Part shown: positions 25,374-34,592 of the stretch, piece after piece
How the letters are laid out: each line of letters begins with the position of its first letter
Position numbering within the stretch: position 1 is the stretch's first letter
Source: Gordonia amicalis NBRC 100051 = JCM 11271
Lineage (GTDB): Bacteria; Actinomycetota; Actinomycetes; Mycobacteriales; Mycobacteriaceae
Direction of reading: 5' to 3'
Assembly (NCBI RefSeq): GCF_000332995.1
Contig: NZ_BANS01000024.1
Span: forward strand, 1 to 64,000
Length of the DNA: 64,000 nucleotides
Translations under genes and position numbers: made by a program
Notes under the pieces: model-generated
What the model saw: only the letters and a program-made list of their open reading frames with translations
Databases searched by the model: none
Told to the model about the DNA's origin: nothing

Positions 25374-26759
25374 TCACAGATTGATCATGTGCCCGATCGC
25401 GCCGTGGAACGTTTCCTGCAGCGCCTCCGACATCGTCGGATGCGTGTGCACGTTGCGTGCGAGCTCCTTGGCGGTGAGATCCCACTTGTGGGCCAGCGTC
25501 AGCTCGGGGAGAAGTTCAGAAACGCCGTCGCCCACCAGGTGTCCGCCGAGAAGTTCGTCGGTGTCGGCGTTGGTGACCAGCTTCGCGAAGCCGGTGGTCT
25601 CGCCGAGCCCCTGTGCCTTTCCGTTGGCGGTGAACGGGAACGTGGTGGCCTTCACGTTGTACCCCTCGTCCTCGGCCTGCGCCTCGGTGAGTCCGAAGGA
25701 GGCGACCTGCGGCTGGCAGAAGGTGGCTCGCGGGAGGAAACGGTAGTCACCCAGGGTCATCGTCTCGGCACCGGCGATGGTCTCGGCGGCGACGACGCCC
25801 TGCGCCTCGGCGACGTGGGCGAGCTGCAGCTTGGCGGTGACGTCACCGATGGCATAGATGCCGTCGACGTTGGTGCGCATGTAGTCGTCGATCGCGATGG
25901 CGCCGCGGTCGGTGAGCTCGACGCCGGTCTTCTCCAGACCGAAACCCTCGACGCGCGGGGCGAAGCCGACGGACATGAGGACCTTGTCGACGGTCAGCTC
26001 GCCGTCCTTGTCCTTCGCGTCCTTGTAGGTGACGGTGACGCTGTCGCCGTTGTCGGTGACCGACTGCACCTTGGTGGAGGTCAGCAGCTTGACGCCGAGC
26101 TTCTTGTATTCCTTGGCGACGGCCTTCGACGAGTCGGCGTCCTCGTTGGGCAGGACGCGGTCGAGGAACTCGACGATGGTGACGTCGACACCGTAGTTGG
26201 CGAGCACGTAGCCGAACTCCATGCCGATCGCACCCGCGCCGACGATGACGATGGACTCGGGCAGCTCACGGGTGAGGATCTGGGTCTCGTAGGTGACCAC
26301 GTTCTCCGACAGTTCGACGCCCGGAAGCAGCTTCACGGTCGAGCCGGTGTCGATGATGACGTTGTCGAAGGTGATCTCCCGATCGCCGACCTTGATGGTC
26401 TTGGCATCGGTGAACACGCCATAACCGTCGATCTCGGTGATCTTGTTCTTCTTCATCAGGTAGTGGACGCCTTTGACGATGCCGTCCGAGACCTTGCGGC
26501 TGCGGTCGAACGCCGCGCCGAAGTCGAAGGACACGTCGCCACTCATGCCGAAGGTCTTGGCCTGGTGATTGAAGATGTGCGCGAGTTCGGCATTACGGAG
26601 CAACGCCTTGGACGGGATACATCCGACGTTGAGACACACACCGCCCCAGTACTTCTCCTCGATGACGGCGGTTTTCATGCCCAGCTGAGCCGCCCGGATC
26701 GCGGCTACGTACCCACCTGGACCTGCACCCAATACAACTGTTTGAAAGTGTTCAGCCAC
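25374..26759 (-). CDS. lpd: Dihydrolipoyl dehydrogenase
   Basis: 461 residues. FAD motif G-A-G-P-G-G at 11-16, redox disulfide Cys42-Cys47 in G-G-V-C-L-N-V-G-C, a second Rossmann motif G-A-G-A-I-G-M-E-F, and the active His440/Glu445 in H-P-T-M-S-E. It reoxidises lipoamide in the pyruvate and 2-oxoglutarate dehydrogenase complexes, and in M. tuberculosis (Rv0462) also serves antioxidant defence. I start at GTG 26759, which gives the known N-terminus; the longer frame upstream is not coding. It is divergent from a TetR gene. Confidence 0.96.
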   Translation of the reverse strand: MAEHFQTVVLGAGPGGYVAAIRAAQLGMKTAVIEEKYWGGVCLNVGCIPSKALLRNAELAHIFNHQAKTFGMSGDVSFDFGAAFDRSRKVSDGIVKGVHYLMKKNKITEIDGYGVFTDAKTIKVGDREITFDNVIIDTGSTVKLLPGVELSENVVTYETQILTRELPESIVIVGAGAIGMEFGYVLANYGVDVTIVEFLDRVLPNEDADSSKAVAKEYKKLGVKLLTSTKVQSVTDNGDSVTVTYKDAKDKDGELTVDKVLMSVGFAPRVEGFGLEKTGVELTDRGAIAIDDYMRTNVDGIYAIGDVTAKLQLAHVAEAQGVVAAETIAGAETMTLGDYRFLPRATFCQPQVASFGLTEAQAEDEGYNVKATTFPFTANGKAQGLGETTGFAKLVTNADTDELLGGHLVGDGVSELLPELTLAHKWDLTAKELARNVHTHPTMSEALQETFHGAIGHMINL

Positions 26760-26832
26760 GCCTGCCACCCTACGTCCCGTCGATGGTCCGTCGCAGTCCG
26801 TCCCCACTACTCGCCGGTAACACCGCGACGGG

Positions 26833-26849
26833 TTCAATCACTGTTTGAA
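26833..26849. promoter_or_regulatory. Candidate operator between lpd and the TetR gene
   Basis: TTCAATCACTGTTTGAA: TTCAA and TTGAA arms with a seven-base centre. A direct repeat CTGTTTGA also occurs at 26841 and 26853. It is 31 bases before the TetR start. Confidence 0.4.
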
Positions 26850-26879
26850 ACGCTGTTTGATCTGTGGTTTCATCCCACT

Positions 26880-27473
26880 GTGACCCAGACCACCGATGCG
26901 GCGGCACCCGGGGCCGGATCGGCCGGTACCCGCGAGACCCTGCTCGCCGTCGCCGAACGGCTCTTCCTGGCCGACGGCTACGACAAGGTGTCCGTCCGCG
27001 CGATCTGCGCCGCCGCCGACGCCAACCCGGCGGCCGTGCACTACCACTTCGGAACCAAGGACGACCTGACGATCGCCCTGCTCGAATCCCGGCTGGCGCC
27101 GTGCTGGGCCGACGCCCTGGCGTCGATCGATCCCGAGACCGACTCGGTGCGTCACGTCGTCGACGTGCTGCTCGCACCGTTCGTCGAGCTCCAAGGCGAT
27201 CCGACCGGTCACCTGCACCTGCGGCTGCTGTCACGGTTCGTCCTCAACCACCCGACGGTCGGCTGGACCGCCCGGTGGTTCGGCCTCGATCCGTTCGCCG
27301 ACATCCTGCTGGACGCCATCCCCGGACTGCCCGCCGGCGCGGCACGCCGACGCTGGGCACTCGCCTTGCAGCTGATCCTCCTGCGCTTCGGCAGCACCGA
27401 GCCGCTCGACGCCAAAGCCGTCGCCGCCCTCGCGGAGTTCGTCACCGCGGGGCTGTCGGCGCCCCCTTCGTGA
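26880..27473 (+). CDS. TetR-family regulator
   Basis: 197 residues. Helix-turn-helix near 20-65: V-S-V-R-A-I-C-A-A-A-D-A-N-P-A-A-V-H-Y-H-F-G-T-K-D-D. The rest is a helical sensor domain. Start at GTG 26880, placed by the usual distance to the helix-turn-helix; the open frame extends far upstream without coding sense. An Old Yellow Enzyme-like gene begins 80 bases downstream and is a likely target. Confidence 0.87.
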   Translation: MTQTTDAAAPGAGSAGTRETLLAVAERLFLADGYDKVSVRAICAAADANPAAVHYHFGTKDDLTIALLESRLAPCWADALASIDPETDSVRHVVDVLLAPFVELQGDPTGHLHLRLLSRFVLNHPTVGWTARWFGLDPFADILLDAIPGLPAGAARRRWALALQLILLRFGSTEPLDAKAVAALAEFVTAGLSAPPS

Positions 27474-27553
27474 CAGCCCTCCGCAAGCTCCGGGCTTCCT
27501 CAGGGAGCAGAAAGCCAGCCCACCCAAACCGACACCGATTGAGAGGAACCGAC

Positions 27554-28822
27554 GTGGACAGCCCCGACGCCGGACCGTTCAGCCCAGCGCAGCTCGGCCC
27601 GCTCACCCTGCGGAACCGACTGATCAAATGCGCCACCTTCGAGGGCATGACGCCCGACGCCCTCGTCACCGACGAACTGATCGAGTTCCACCGCGAGGTC
27701 GCGGCCGGCGGTGTCGCGATGAGCACCGTCGCCTACTGCGCCGTCTCGCCGGAAGGTCGCACCGACCGTCACCAGATCTGGATGCGTCCCGAGGCGATGC
27801 CCGGTCTGCGCAAGCTGACCGACGCCATCCACTCCGAGGGCGCACTCGCCGCCGCCCAGCTCGGCCATGCCGGCGCGGTGGCCAACTCGGTGTCCAACCG
27901 CGCGAAGGCGTGGGGTCCGGGCCGCATCCCCGCACCGATGGGGATGTCGTTGACCCACACGGCATCTGTCGAGGACATCGCCGAGTTGCGGATCAAGTTC
28001 CGGCGGGCCGCCCGCATCGCCGTCGACTCCGGCTTCGACGGGCTCGAGATCCACTGCGGGCACAACTATCTCATCTCCAGCTTCCTGTCTCCCCTGCTCA
28101 ACCATCGTCGCGACGGCTACGGCGGGAGCCTGGTCAACCGCGCACGCATCGCCCGCGAGGTCGTCGAGAGCGTGCGTGAGGAGGTCGGGAACGAGGCCGC
28201 GATCTGGGTGAAGCTCAACACCTACGACGGCGTGGGCAAGCCCGGCATCGAGCGGTCTCCGGAGGCACGGGCGAAGGGGCGCGCCAAGCTGAGCAGCTTC
28301 AACGTCGACGAGGCATGTCAGGTGGCGCAGCTGCTGGAGTCCGACGGCCATCTCGACGCCATCGAACCCACCGCGGGCAGCTCGCTGCTCAACCCGATGT
28401 ACCTGTTCCACGGGGACGCCCCGCGCAAGGAGTTCGCCGACGCCTTCTCCGGCGCAATGAAATACGGGCTCAAGACTTTCGCACCGGTCTTCCTCAAGCG
28501 CTACCAATACCACGACGGCTATCTGCTGCCGCTCGCCCGCGAGCTGCGCAAGGCGGTCGACCTGCCCATGATCCTGCTCGGCGGCATCACCGACCGGGCG
28601 TCGATGGACATGGCGATGGCCGAGGGCTTCGAGTTCATGGCGATGGCCCGCGCGGTCCTGCGAGAACCCGATCTGCCGCTGCGGATCGCCGCGGACCCGT
28701 CGACGAAGTCGCGGTGCATCCACTGCAACCTCTGCATGCCGACGATCTACTCGCACACGCGGTGCCCGATCCGCACGGGCGAGGTTCCCGACCCGCTCGC
28801 CACCGCATCGCCGACGAGCTGA
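27554..28822 (+). CDS. NADH:flavin oxidoreductase (Old Yellow Enzyme-like)
   Basis: 422 residues with the FMN TIM barrel of the OYE/2,4-dienoyl-CoA reductase group: N-R-L-I-K-C-A-T-F-E-G-M at 23-34, A-A-A-Q-L-G-H-A-G, G-L-E-I-H-C-G-H-N-Y-L-I near 173, N-R-R... R-D-G-Y-G-G and L-G-G-I-T-D. A C-terminal C-I-H-C-N-L-C-M cluster suggests vestiges of the 4Fe-4S part of longer relatives, but no second domain follows. It reduces activated C=C bonds; substrate unknown. GTG 27554 follows GAGAGGAA. Confidence 0.88.
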   Translation: MDSPDAGPFSPAQLGPLTLRNRLIKCATFEGMTPDALVTDELIEFHREVAAGGVAMSTVAYCAVSPEGRTDRHQIWMRPEAMPGLRKLTDAIHSEGALAAAQLGHAGAVANSVSNRAKAWGPGRIPAPMGMSLTHTASVEDIAELRIKFRRAARIAVDSGFDGLEIHCGHNYLISSFLSPLLNHRRDGYGGSLVNRARIAREVVESVREEVGNEAAIWVKLNTYDGVGKPGIERSPEARAKGRAKLSSFNVDEACQVAQLLESDGHLDAIEPTAGSSLLNPMYLFHGDAPRKEFADAFSGAMKYGLKTFAPVFLKRYQYHDGYLLPLARELRKAVDLPMILLGGITDRASMDMAMAEGFEFMAMARAVLREPDLPLRIAADPSTKSRCIHCNLCMPTIYSHTRCPIRTGEVPDPLATASPTS

Positions 28823-28831
28823 CGCTCACGG

Positions 28832-28878
28832 CAGCTGTCGCAGATCGTGTCGCCGGTCGAACCGATCCGCGACAGCTG
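28832..28878. terminator. Hairpin between convergent genes
   Basis: CAGCTGTCGC (28832-28841) pairs with GCGACAGCTG (28869-28878) across a 27-base loop. It lies ten bases after the OYE stop and 20 bases before the hydrolase stop. Confidence 0.55.
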
Positions 28879-28897
28879 TTGCACGGTCGAACCCGTC

Positions 28898-30589
28898 TCA
28901 CCTCCGCAGGAAGACCCCGTCGCTCTCCTCGTCGTCGTAGTACTCGACCGTCATCTTCGGACCGTCGAAGGTCACCTGCGAGATCGTGCCGATCTCGGCG
29001 TTCTCGTCGTGCAGGGTGAAGGTGAAGGTGTTGCGGTCCCAATGGGCGAGTTCGTGCTTGCGGACGCCGCCCGGACCCATTTCGAGGAACAGCTTGCCGT
29101 CCCGTTCGACGACCTCGGCCGGTCCGTACACAGCGTTCGCGTAGGTGCCCACGAACGTCGGCATCGGCTGTGACGGCGTGGTATTCGCCGGACGCTGCTT
29201 TCCGACGAGCACGCCGTTCGGCACGCTGAGGGGCGCATAGACCTTGGCATAGAGCTCGCGCCAGTCGCTGCGGATCTCGCCGAACTGCACGAGGTCCATG
29301 AACTCGGCGGCCAGCGCGTCCACCGCGCCGATGGGTGCGGCGTTGGACAGCACGACGATCGCCGTGTCCGCAGATGGCAGCATCGCGAACACGGTGCCTG
29401 CACCGGACGCGAACGCGCCGGCGTGGCTGAACTGGGTGCGGGCGTCGGCCGTCACGCCCACGTTGAAGCCGTAGCCGTAGAAACCGGCACGCGTGTCCGG
29501 GTTCGCCGGCGGACTCGACACGACCTGCGGCGACACCGCGGGCAGCAGTGCGTCCGGGGCGACGATCTCCGCGCCGTCGTGCTTGCCCTGCGCCAGAACC
29601 ATCTTCAGCCAGGTGGCCATGTCGTTGACCGTCGAGCTGACCCCACCGGCCGGTGTCTGGGCGTCCGGGTCACGAGGGATGGTGGTCTTGGCCCACTTGC
29701 CGTCGATCTTGATGTGCCCGACGGCACGGTCGGTCCGCTTCTCGAAATCCGCGTAGCGGGAACTGGTGCTGGTCATGCCCAGTGGTCCGTAGATGAGATC
29801 CTGCGACAGCGTCGGCCAGTCCTTGCCCGCCTTCGCGGCAACCGCCTCACCGCCGGTGGTCACACCGAAGTTGGTGTAGGCGTAGCTGATCCGGAACGGG
29901 TCGAGAGGCATGAAGCGGAGCCGCTGGAGAACCTCGGTCCGCGAATAACCCATGTCCTCGAGTTTGTCGCCGGCGTGGTCCGGCAGTCCGGATCGGTGCG
30001 AGTACATGTCCCCGACGGTCACCGTGCGGGTGACGTACGGATCGGAGAGCGCGAACCAGGGCAGCCCGTCGACGATGGGCATGTCCCAGGCCACGGTCTT
30101 GTCGGTGACCGCCGCGCCGACCACCGTCGACCCGACGGATTTGGACACCGACGCGAGCTGAAAGACGGTGTCGGGATCGACCTTCTGCCCCGTGGTCACG
30201 TCCTTGACCCCGAATCCCTTCGCATACTTGGTCTCACCGCCCGACACCACCGCCACCGCCAGACCCGGCAATCCGGTCGACGACATCAGCGACTCGACGA
30301 GCCCGTCGAGCTGCCCGACGGCCTTGTCCACCGCGTCGGCCGGCAACGGCCTCGCGACGACGGCGTTCGGGTTCACCAACGCCGACGACCCCGACGGTTC
30401 GGTCGGCGGGGAGCCGGTACCGGAGGACCCGCTGTCACACGCGGCGACGAGGGCCACCACCGAGAGCGCCGAACAGACCGCCAACGGCACCCGCCCCCAT
30501 CGGGGAGCATGTCGTCGCGGGAAACTGCCTGAGAAGCGGCCGCGAACACGGCCATGGCGCCGGACGGGGGCCGAATCGAAAGTGGGCAT
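28898..30589 (-). CDS. Beta-lactamase/penicillin-binding-like serine hydrolase, lipoprotein
   Basis: 563 residues. An unusually long basic N-terminus precedes a hydrophobic segment and the lipobox-like V-A-A-C (near residue 51). The catalytic S-x-x-K is S-V-S-K in L-A-S-V-S-K-S-V-G, the tyrosine motif is Y-T-N in Y-A-Y-T-N-F-G, and the third motif is H-A-G. A C-terminal lipocalin-like extension (about the last 110 residues) follows, as in many class C-like esterases and peptidases. Likely anchored outside the cell. ATG 30589 has AGGAG six bases before it. It may be an esterase or D,D-peptidase; a true beta-lactamase is less likely. Confidence 0.88.
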   Translation of the reverse strand: MPTFDSAPVRRHGRVRGRFSGSFPRRHAPRWGRVPLAVCSALSVVALVAACDSGSSGTGSPPTEPSGSSALVNPNAVVARPLPADAVDKAVGQLDGLVESLMSSTGLPGLAVAVVSGGETKYAKGFGVKDVTTGQKVDPDTVFQLASVSKSVGSTVVGAAVTDKTVAWDMPIVDGLPWFALSDPYVTRTVTVGDMYSHRSGLPDHAGDKLEDMGYSRTEVLQRLRFMPLDPFRISYAYTNFGVTTGGEAVAAKAGKDWPTLSQDLIYGPLGMTSTSSRYADFEKRTDRAVGHIKIDGKWAKTTIPRDPDAQTPAGGVSSTVNDMATWLKMVLAQGKHDGAEIVAPDALLPAVSPQVVSSPPANPDTRAGFYGYGFNVGVTADARTQFSHAGAFASGAGTVFAMLPSADTAIVVLSNAAPIGAVDALAAEFMDLVQFGEIRSDWRELYAKVYAPLSVPNGVLVGKQRPANTTPSQPMPTFVGTYANAVYGPAEVVERDGKLFLEMGPGGVRKHELAHWDRNTFTFTLHDENAEIGTISQVTFDGPKMTVEYYDDEESDGVFLRR

Positions 30590-30752
30590 GCGGATCTCCT
30601 CATCCTCGCGCAGAGAAGATACCGCGTGGTGCGTCGCCAGGTCGCGATTCCCCAGTTCATCGGCACGATTTCGGCCGAGCGAGGCACAGACGTACCGCGG
30701 GCGGGCCCCGCAACACCCGCGACCGGCACCCGGCCCGCGTAAGTTTGACGCC

Positions 30753-32804
30753 ATGACCGAGCAGGCCGACGCCATCTCCACCAGCATCGACGATCCCTTC
30801 CTCTGGCTCGAGGACGTCACCGGCGACGAGGCGCTGACGTGGGTGCGCTCCCACAACGAACCCACCGTCGAGACGCTCTCGTCGTCGGACCGCTTCCGCG
30901 ACATGGAGGCGTCGGCCCTGGCGATCCTCGACACGGACGACCGCATCCCGTTCGTCCGGCGTCGCGGCGAGTTCCTCTACAACTTCTGGCGCGATGCGGC
31001 GAATCCTCGCGGGCTCTGGCGACGGACGACGCTGGAGTCCTACGTGACCGACGCGCCCGAATGGGAGATCATTCTCGACATCGACGTACTCGCTCGCACC
31101 GAGGACGAGAACTGGGTGTGGTCGGGCGCGACGGTGCTCCGGCCCGAGTACGAGCGCGCGCTGGTGTCGCTGTCCCGGGGTGGTGCCGACGCCAGCGTGA
31201 TCCGCGAGTTCGACATCCCGTCGCGGCAGTGGATCACCGATGGCTTCACGTTGCCGGAGAACAAGTCGAATGTGCGCTGGATCGACCGCGACACCGTCTA
31301 CGTGGGAACAGATTTCGGGGAACGGCCGGACGGTGTGGGCTCGCTGACCGACTCCGGCTATCCCCGCGTGGCCAAGCGCTGGTCGCGGGGTGCGCCGCTC
31401 GAGGACGCCATCACGGTCTTCGCCGGCGAGAAGAGCGACGTGTCGGTGCACGCGTCCTACGACGACACTCCCGGGTTCGAGCGGCACTTCGTCTCGCGTT
31501 CGACGGACTTCTTCAACTCCCTGTTGTTCGAACTGCGCGACGGCGAACCGGAACTGGTCGACGTCCCGACCGACGCTCACGCCGGGGTGCGGATGAACTG
31601 GCTGCTGGTGATGACGAGGTCGGAATGGGAGGTCGCCGGTACGACCCACGCGCCGGGCACCCTGCTCGCGTTCGACTACGACGACTACCGTGCCGGCGGC
31701 CGCGAGGCCGCGGTGCTGTTCATCCCGGACGCGCACACGAGCCTCGTCGACTATGCCTACACGCGTTCACATCTCATCATCGTGACGTTGCACGATGTGC
31801 ACACCCGGGTCGAGGTGCGCGAGCTCGGCAGCTGGGAGGTCGTCGACTTCCCGGGCCTCCCGGACCTCGCCACCGTGTCGGTTCTCGACACCGATCCCGA
31901 CGAGAGCGACGAGGTGTTCTGGATGGCGGCCTCGTTCACCGATCCGCCGAGTCTGCTGCACAGCGACGGCACCAGTCCTCGGGTCATCAAGCGCAGCCCG
32001 ACGTTCTTCGACTCCGAATCGGTGATCGCCGAACAGTATTTCGCGACATCGGAGGACGGGACCCAGATCCCTTACTTCGTGATCCGCCGCCGGGACGTGA
32101 CCACCGGCCCCACCTTGCTGTACGGCTACGGCGGTTTCGAGAACTCGCTCACCCCGAACTACCTGTCGATCTCCGGCAAGAACTGGATCGAACGCGGTGG
32201 CACCTACGTGATCGCGAACATCCGCGGCGGCGGCGAGTACGGACCCTCGTGGCACACGCAGGCCCAGAAGGCCGGACGCCACCTGGTGTACGAGGATTTC
32301 GCCGCCGTCGCCGGGGCTCTCGTCGACAGCGGACTCACCACCCCGGAACAGCTCGGCGCACAGGGGGGTTCCAACGGTGGACTCCTCATGGGCGTCATGC
32401 TCACCCGCTACCCGGAGCTCTTCGGCGCGTTGGTGTGCCAGGTCCCGCTGATCGACATGAAGCGCTACCACCTGTTGCTCGCAGGCGCGTCATGGGTTGC
32501 CGAGTACGGCGACCCCGACGATCCCGAGCAGTGGGAGTTCATGCAGCCGTTCTCGCCTTATCAGAACATCGATGCGGATGCCTCGTACCCGCCGATCCTC
32601 GTGACGACGTCCACCCGGGACGACCGCGTCCATCCCGGCCACGCCCGCAAACTGGTTGCGCGGCTGGAGGAGACGGGCCACGAGGTGATGTACTACGAGA
32701 ACATCGAGGGCGGTCACGGCGGTGCCGCGGACAACAAGCAGGCCGCATTCAAGACCGCACTCGCCTTCGAGTTCCTGTGGCGGAAGCTGGCTCCCGAGTC
32801 CTGA
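30753..32804 (+). CDS. Prolyl oligopeptidase family (S9) peptidase
   Basis: 683 residues: an N-terminal beta-propeller and a C-terminal alpha/beta-hydrolase domain. The catalytic triad is visible as Ser (near 540) in G-G-S-N-G-G, Asp (near 623) in T-R-D-D-R-V and His (near 654) in G-G-H-G-G. It hydrolyses short proline-containing peptides in the cytoplasm; no signal peptide is seen. ATG 30753 follows TAAGTT by seven bases, a leaderless pattern. Divergent from the serine hydrolase. Confidence 0.93.
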   Translation: MTEQADAISTSIDDPFLWLEDVTGDEALTWVRSHNEPTVETLSSSDRFRDMEASALAILDTDDRIPFVRRRGEFLYNFWRDAANPRGLWRRTTLESYVTDAPEWEIILDIDVLARTEDENWVWSGATVLRPEYERALVSLSRGGADASVIREFDIPSRQWITDGFTLPENKSNVRWIDRDTVYVGTDFGERPDGVGSLTDSGYPRVAKRWSRGAPLEDAITVFAGEKSDVSVHASYDDTPGFERHFVSRSTDFFNSLLFELRDGEPELVDVPTDAHAGVRMNWLLVMTRSEWEVAGTTHAPGTLLAFDYDDYRAGGREAAVLFIPDAHTSLVDYAYTRSHLIIVTLHDVHTRVEVRELGSWEVVDFPGLPDLATVSVLDTDPDESDEVFWMAASFTDPPSLLHSDGTSPRVIKRSPTFFDSESVIAEQYFATSEDGTQIPYFVIRRRDVTTGPTLLYGYGGFENSLTPNYLSISGKNWIERGGTYVIANIRGGGEYGPSWHTQAQKAGRHLVYEDFAAVAGALVDSGLTTPEQLGAQGGSNGGLLMGVMLTRYPELFGALVCQVPLIDMKRYHLLLAGASWVAEYGDPDDPEQWEFMQPFSPYQNIDADASYPPILVTTSTRDDRVHPGHARKLVARLEETGHEVMYYENIEGGHGGAADNKQAAFKTALAFEFLWRKLAPES

Positions 32805-33068
32805 TGCATGAGGTGCGACAAGCGCATGACCACCCGCCGGTTCGTTCCAGAACTCTCTCACCGACGCCGGGAGGCACACCACACCCGTCCGCACCGACGC
32901 CGGACGGCCGGACAGCGGAGGGCACGCTGGTCATCGCCTCGACATTCGGCCGGAGCGCCCGGGCCCAGGCTCCTGCACGCGGCTGCTGACGCCGTCGACT
33001 CTCCACTACCCTGGGCAGCAGATCGCCGGCACCGACGACGATGTCAGCACGACGAGATGAGGAACGAG

Positions 33069-33812
33069 ATGGGGATCGACTACACCAAGCGCCCGAAAGC
33101 CCAACCGCCGCAACCGCCTGCGCAGCCCCCATCGACTCCGCCCGCACCGGGCTACGGCCAGCAGGCACCGGCTCCGACCCCCGCCTATGGTCAGCAGCCG
33201 CCCGCCCAGCCGGTGTCGCTCTCCAAGATCACCCTGACCAAGTCGGCGCCGAGTATCTCCCTGAGCAAGCAGGGCGCGACCACCGGTCAGGTCCGCGTCA
33301 ACCTCAGCTGGACCGCGAACTCCTCCGGCGGCGGCCTGTTCCGCAAGGCCAAGGGCATCGACCTCGACCTCGCCTGCCTGTGGGAGTTCACCGACGGAAG
33401 CAAGGGAATCGTCCAGGCCCTCGGCAACTCATTCCAGGCACCCCGCGACGGACAACCGATCATCCGCCTGGACGGTGACGACCGGCGCGGCGCCGGCGGC
33501 GAGAACATGTACATCGACCTCTCCGCCACCAACCGGATCCGTCGAATCCTGATCTTCGCCTACATCTACGAGGGCACCCCCAACTGGGCGAGCGCCAACG
33601 GCGTCGTCACGTTGTCCCCGGCCAGTGGCCCGGAGATCGAGGTCCGTCTCGACGAGGCCGACCAGTCCGCGATCTCCTGCGCGATCGCGCTGCTCGAGAA
33701 CCGCGGCGGCGAACTGGTGATCAACCGCGAGGTGCGTTACATCCGCGGTGCTCAGGACAAGATCGACGAGGCATACGGCTGGGGTATGAACTGGCGGGGC
33801 GCCCGCAAGTGA
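33069..33812 (+). CDS. TerD-family protein with proline/glutamine-rich N-terminus
   Basis: 247 residues. The first 50 are rich in Pro, Gln and Tyr (repeats of A-P-G-Y-G-Q-Q type). The TerD domain follows: V-S-L-S-K, V-R-V-N-L-S-W, D-L-D-L-A-C-L-W and the calcium-type site L-D-G-D-D-R-R-G with G-E-N-M-Y-I-D-L. TerD proteins bind calcium and take part in tellurite, phage or membrane stress responses. ATG 33069 follows AGGAACGAG. Its stop overlaps the GTG of the cyclase-family gene, so they are co-translated, an odd partner for TerD. Confidence 0.85.
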   Translation: MGIDYTKRPKAQPPQPPAQPPSTPPAPGYGQQAPAPTPAYGQQPPAQPVSLSKITLTKSAPSISLSKQGATTGQVRVNLSWTANSSGGGLFRKAKGIDLDLACLWEFTDGSKGIVQALGNSFQAPRDGQPIIRLDGDDRRGAGGENMYIDLSATNRIRRILIFAYIYEGTPNWASANGVVTLSPASGPEIEVRLDEADQSAISCAIALLENRGGELVINREVRYIRGAQDKIDEAYGWGMNWRGARK

Positions 33813-34587
33813 GCGCCACCGCACTCTCTGGTTTCCTCACCGGCCTCGCCGACGGATCCCTGCAGGTGATCGACCTGACCACCCCGCTGTCGAGTTCGAC
33901 TCCGGCCCTGCGGTTGCCGGCCCCGTTCGTGAACCTGATCGACTTCAGTCTCGAAGAGGTCAGCGCCTACAACGAACCCGGACCGTACTGGCGGCACAAC
34001 AACATCCACACCGGGGAGCACATCGGCACCCACCTCGACGCGCCGATCCACTGGATCAGTGGTCGCGACGGTGACGACGTCTCCCAGATCCCGGTGCAGC
34101 GGCTGATCGGGCCGGCCGCGGTCCTCGACTTGACCGCCCAGGTCGCCGACAACCCCGACTACCTGCTCGAGGTCGCCGACGTCGAGGCGTGGGAGGCCGA
34201 TCACGGCGAGCTGCTGCCGGGAGCCTGGCTCCTGCTGCGCACCGGTTGGGAGTCGCGCGGCGGATCGGAGGCCGAGTTCCTCAACGTCGACGAGACCGGC
34301 TCGCACACCCCCGGCGTCTCGGTCGAGTGCGCGCAGTGGCTGGCCACGCAGCGGCAGATCGCCGGGCTCGGCGTCGAGACCGTCGGCGTCGACGCCGTCT
34401 CGCGGGTGGTTTCGATCCGGCCTTCCCCGTCCACTACCACTTCCTCGGCAACGACAAGTACGGCCTGACCTCGCTCCGCAACCTCGGTTCGCTGCCGGCG
34501 ACCGGCGCCGTGATCGTCGTCAGCCCGCTCCCGATCGTCGGTGGTACCGGTAGCCCGTCGCGGGTCCTGGCGATCGTCGAGAGCTGA
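33809..34587 (+). pseudogene. Cyclase-family (kynurenine formamidase-like) hydrolase, one frameshift
   Basis: From GTG 33809 the product has V-I-D-L-T-T-P-L, N-N-I-H-T-G-E-H-I-G-T-H-L-D-A-P-I-H-W (the H-x-G-T-H-x-D-x-P metal motif) and T-G-V-E/V-D-A near the end. At about 34395 one base is missing; with it the frame gives A-G-G-F-D-P-A-F-P-V-H-Y-H-F-L-G and ends at 34587, five bases before the next GTG. Intact length about 259 residues. Family members hydrolyse formylkynurenine, isatin or cyclic amides with a metal. Its perfect fit between neighbours argues for a sequencing error. Confidence 0.85.
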
Positions 34588-34592
34588 TCGGT

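Noticed and set aside
25332..26879. Long N-terminal extension of the TetR gene frame
   Set aside because: The frame runs through the whole lpd gene in antisense; coding sense only begins near 26880.
28898..30589. True beta-lactamase resistance gene
   Set aside because: Motif spacing and the C-terminal lipocalin-like extension fit class C-like esterases or peptidases better.
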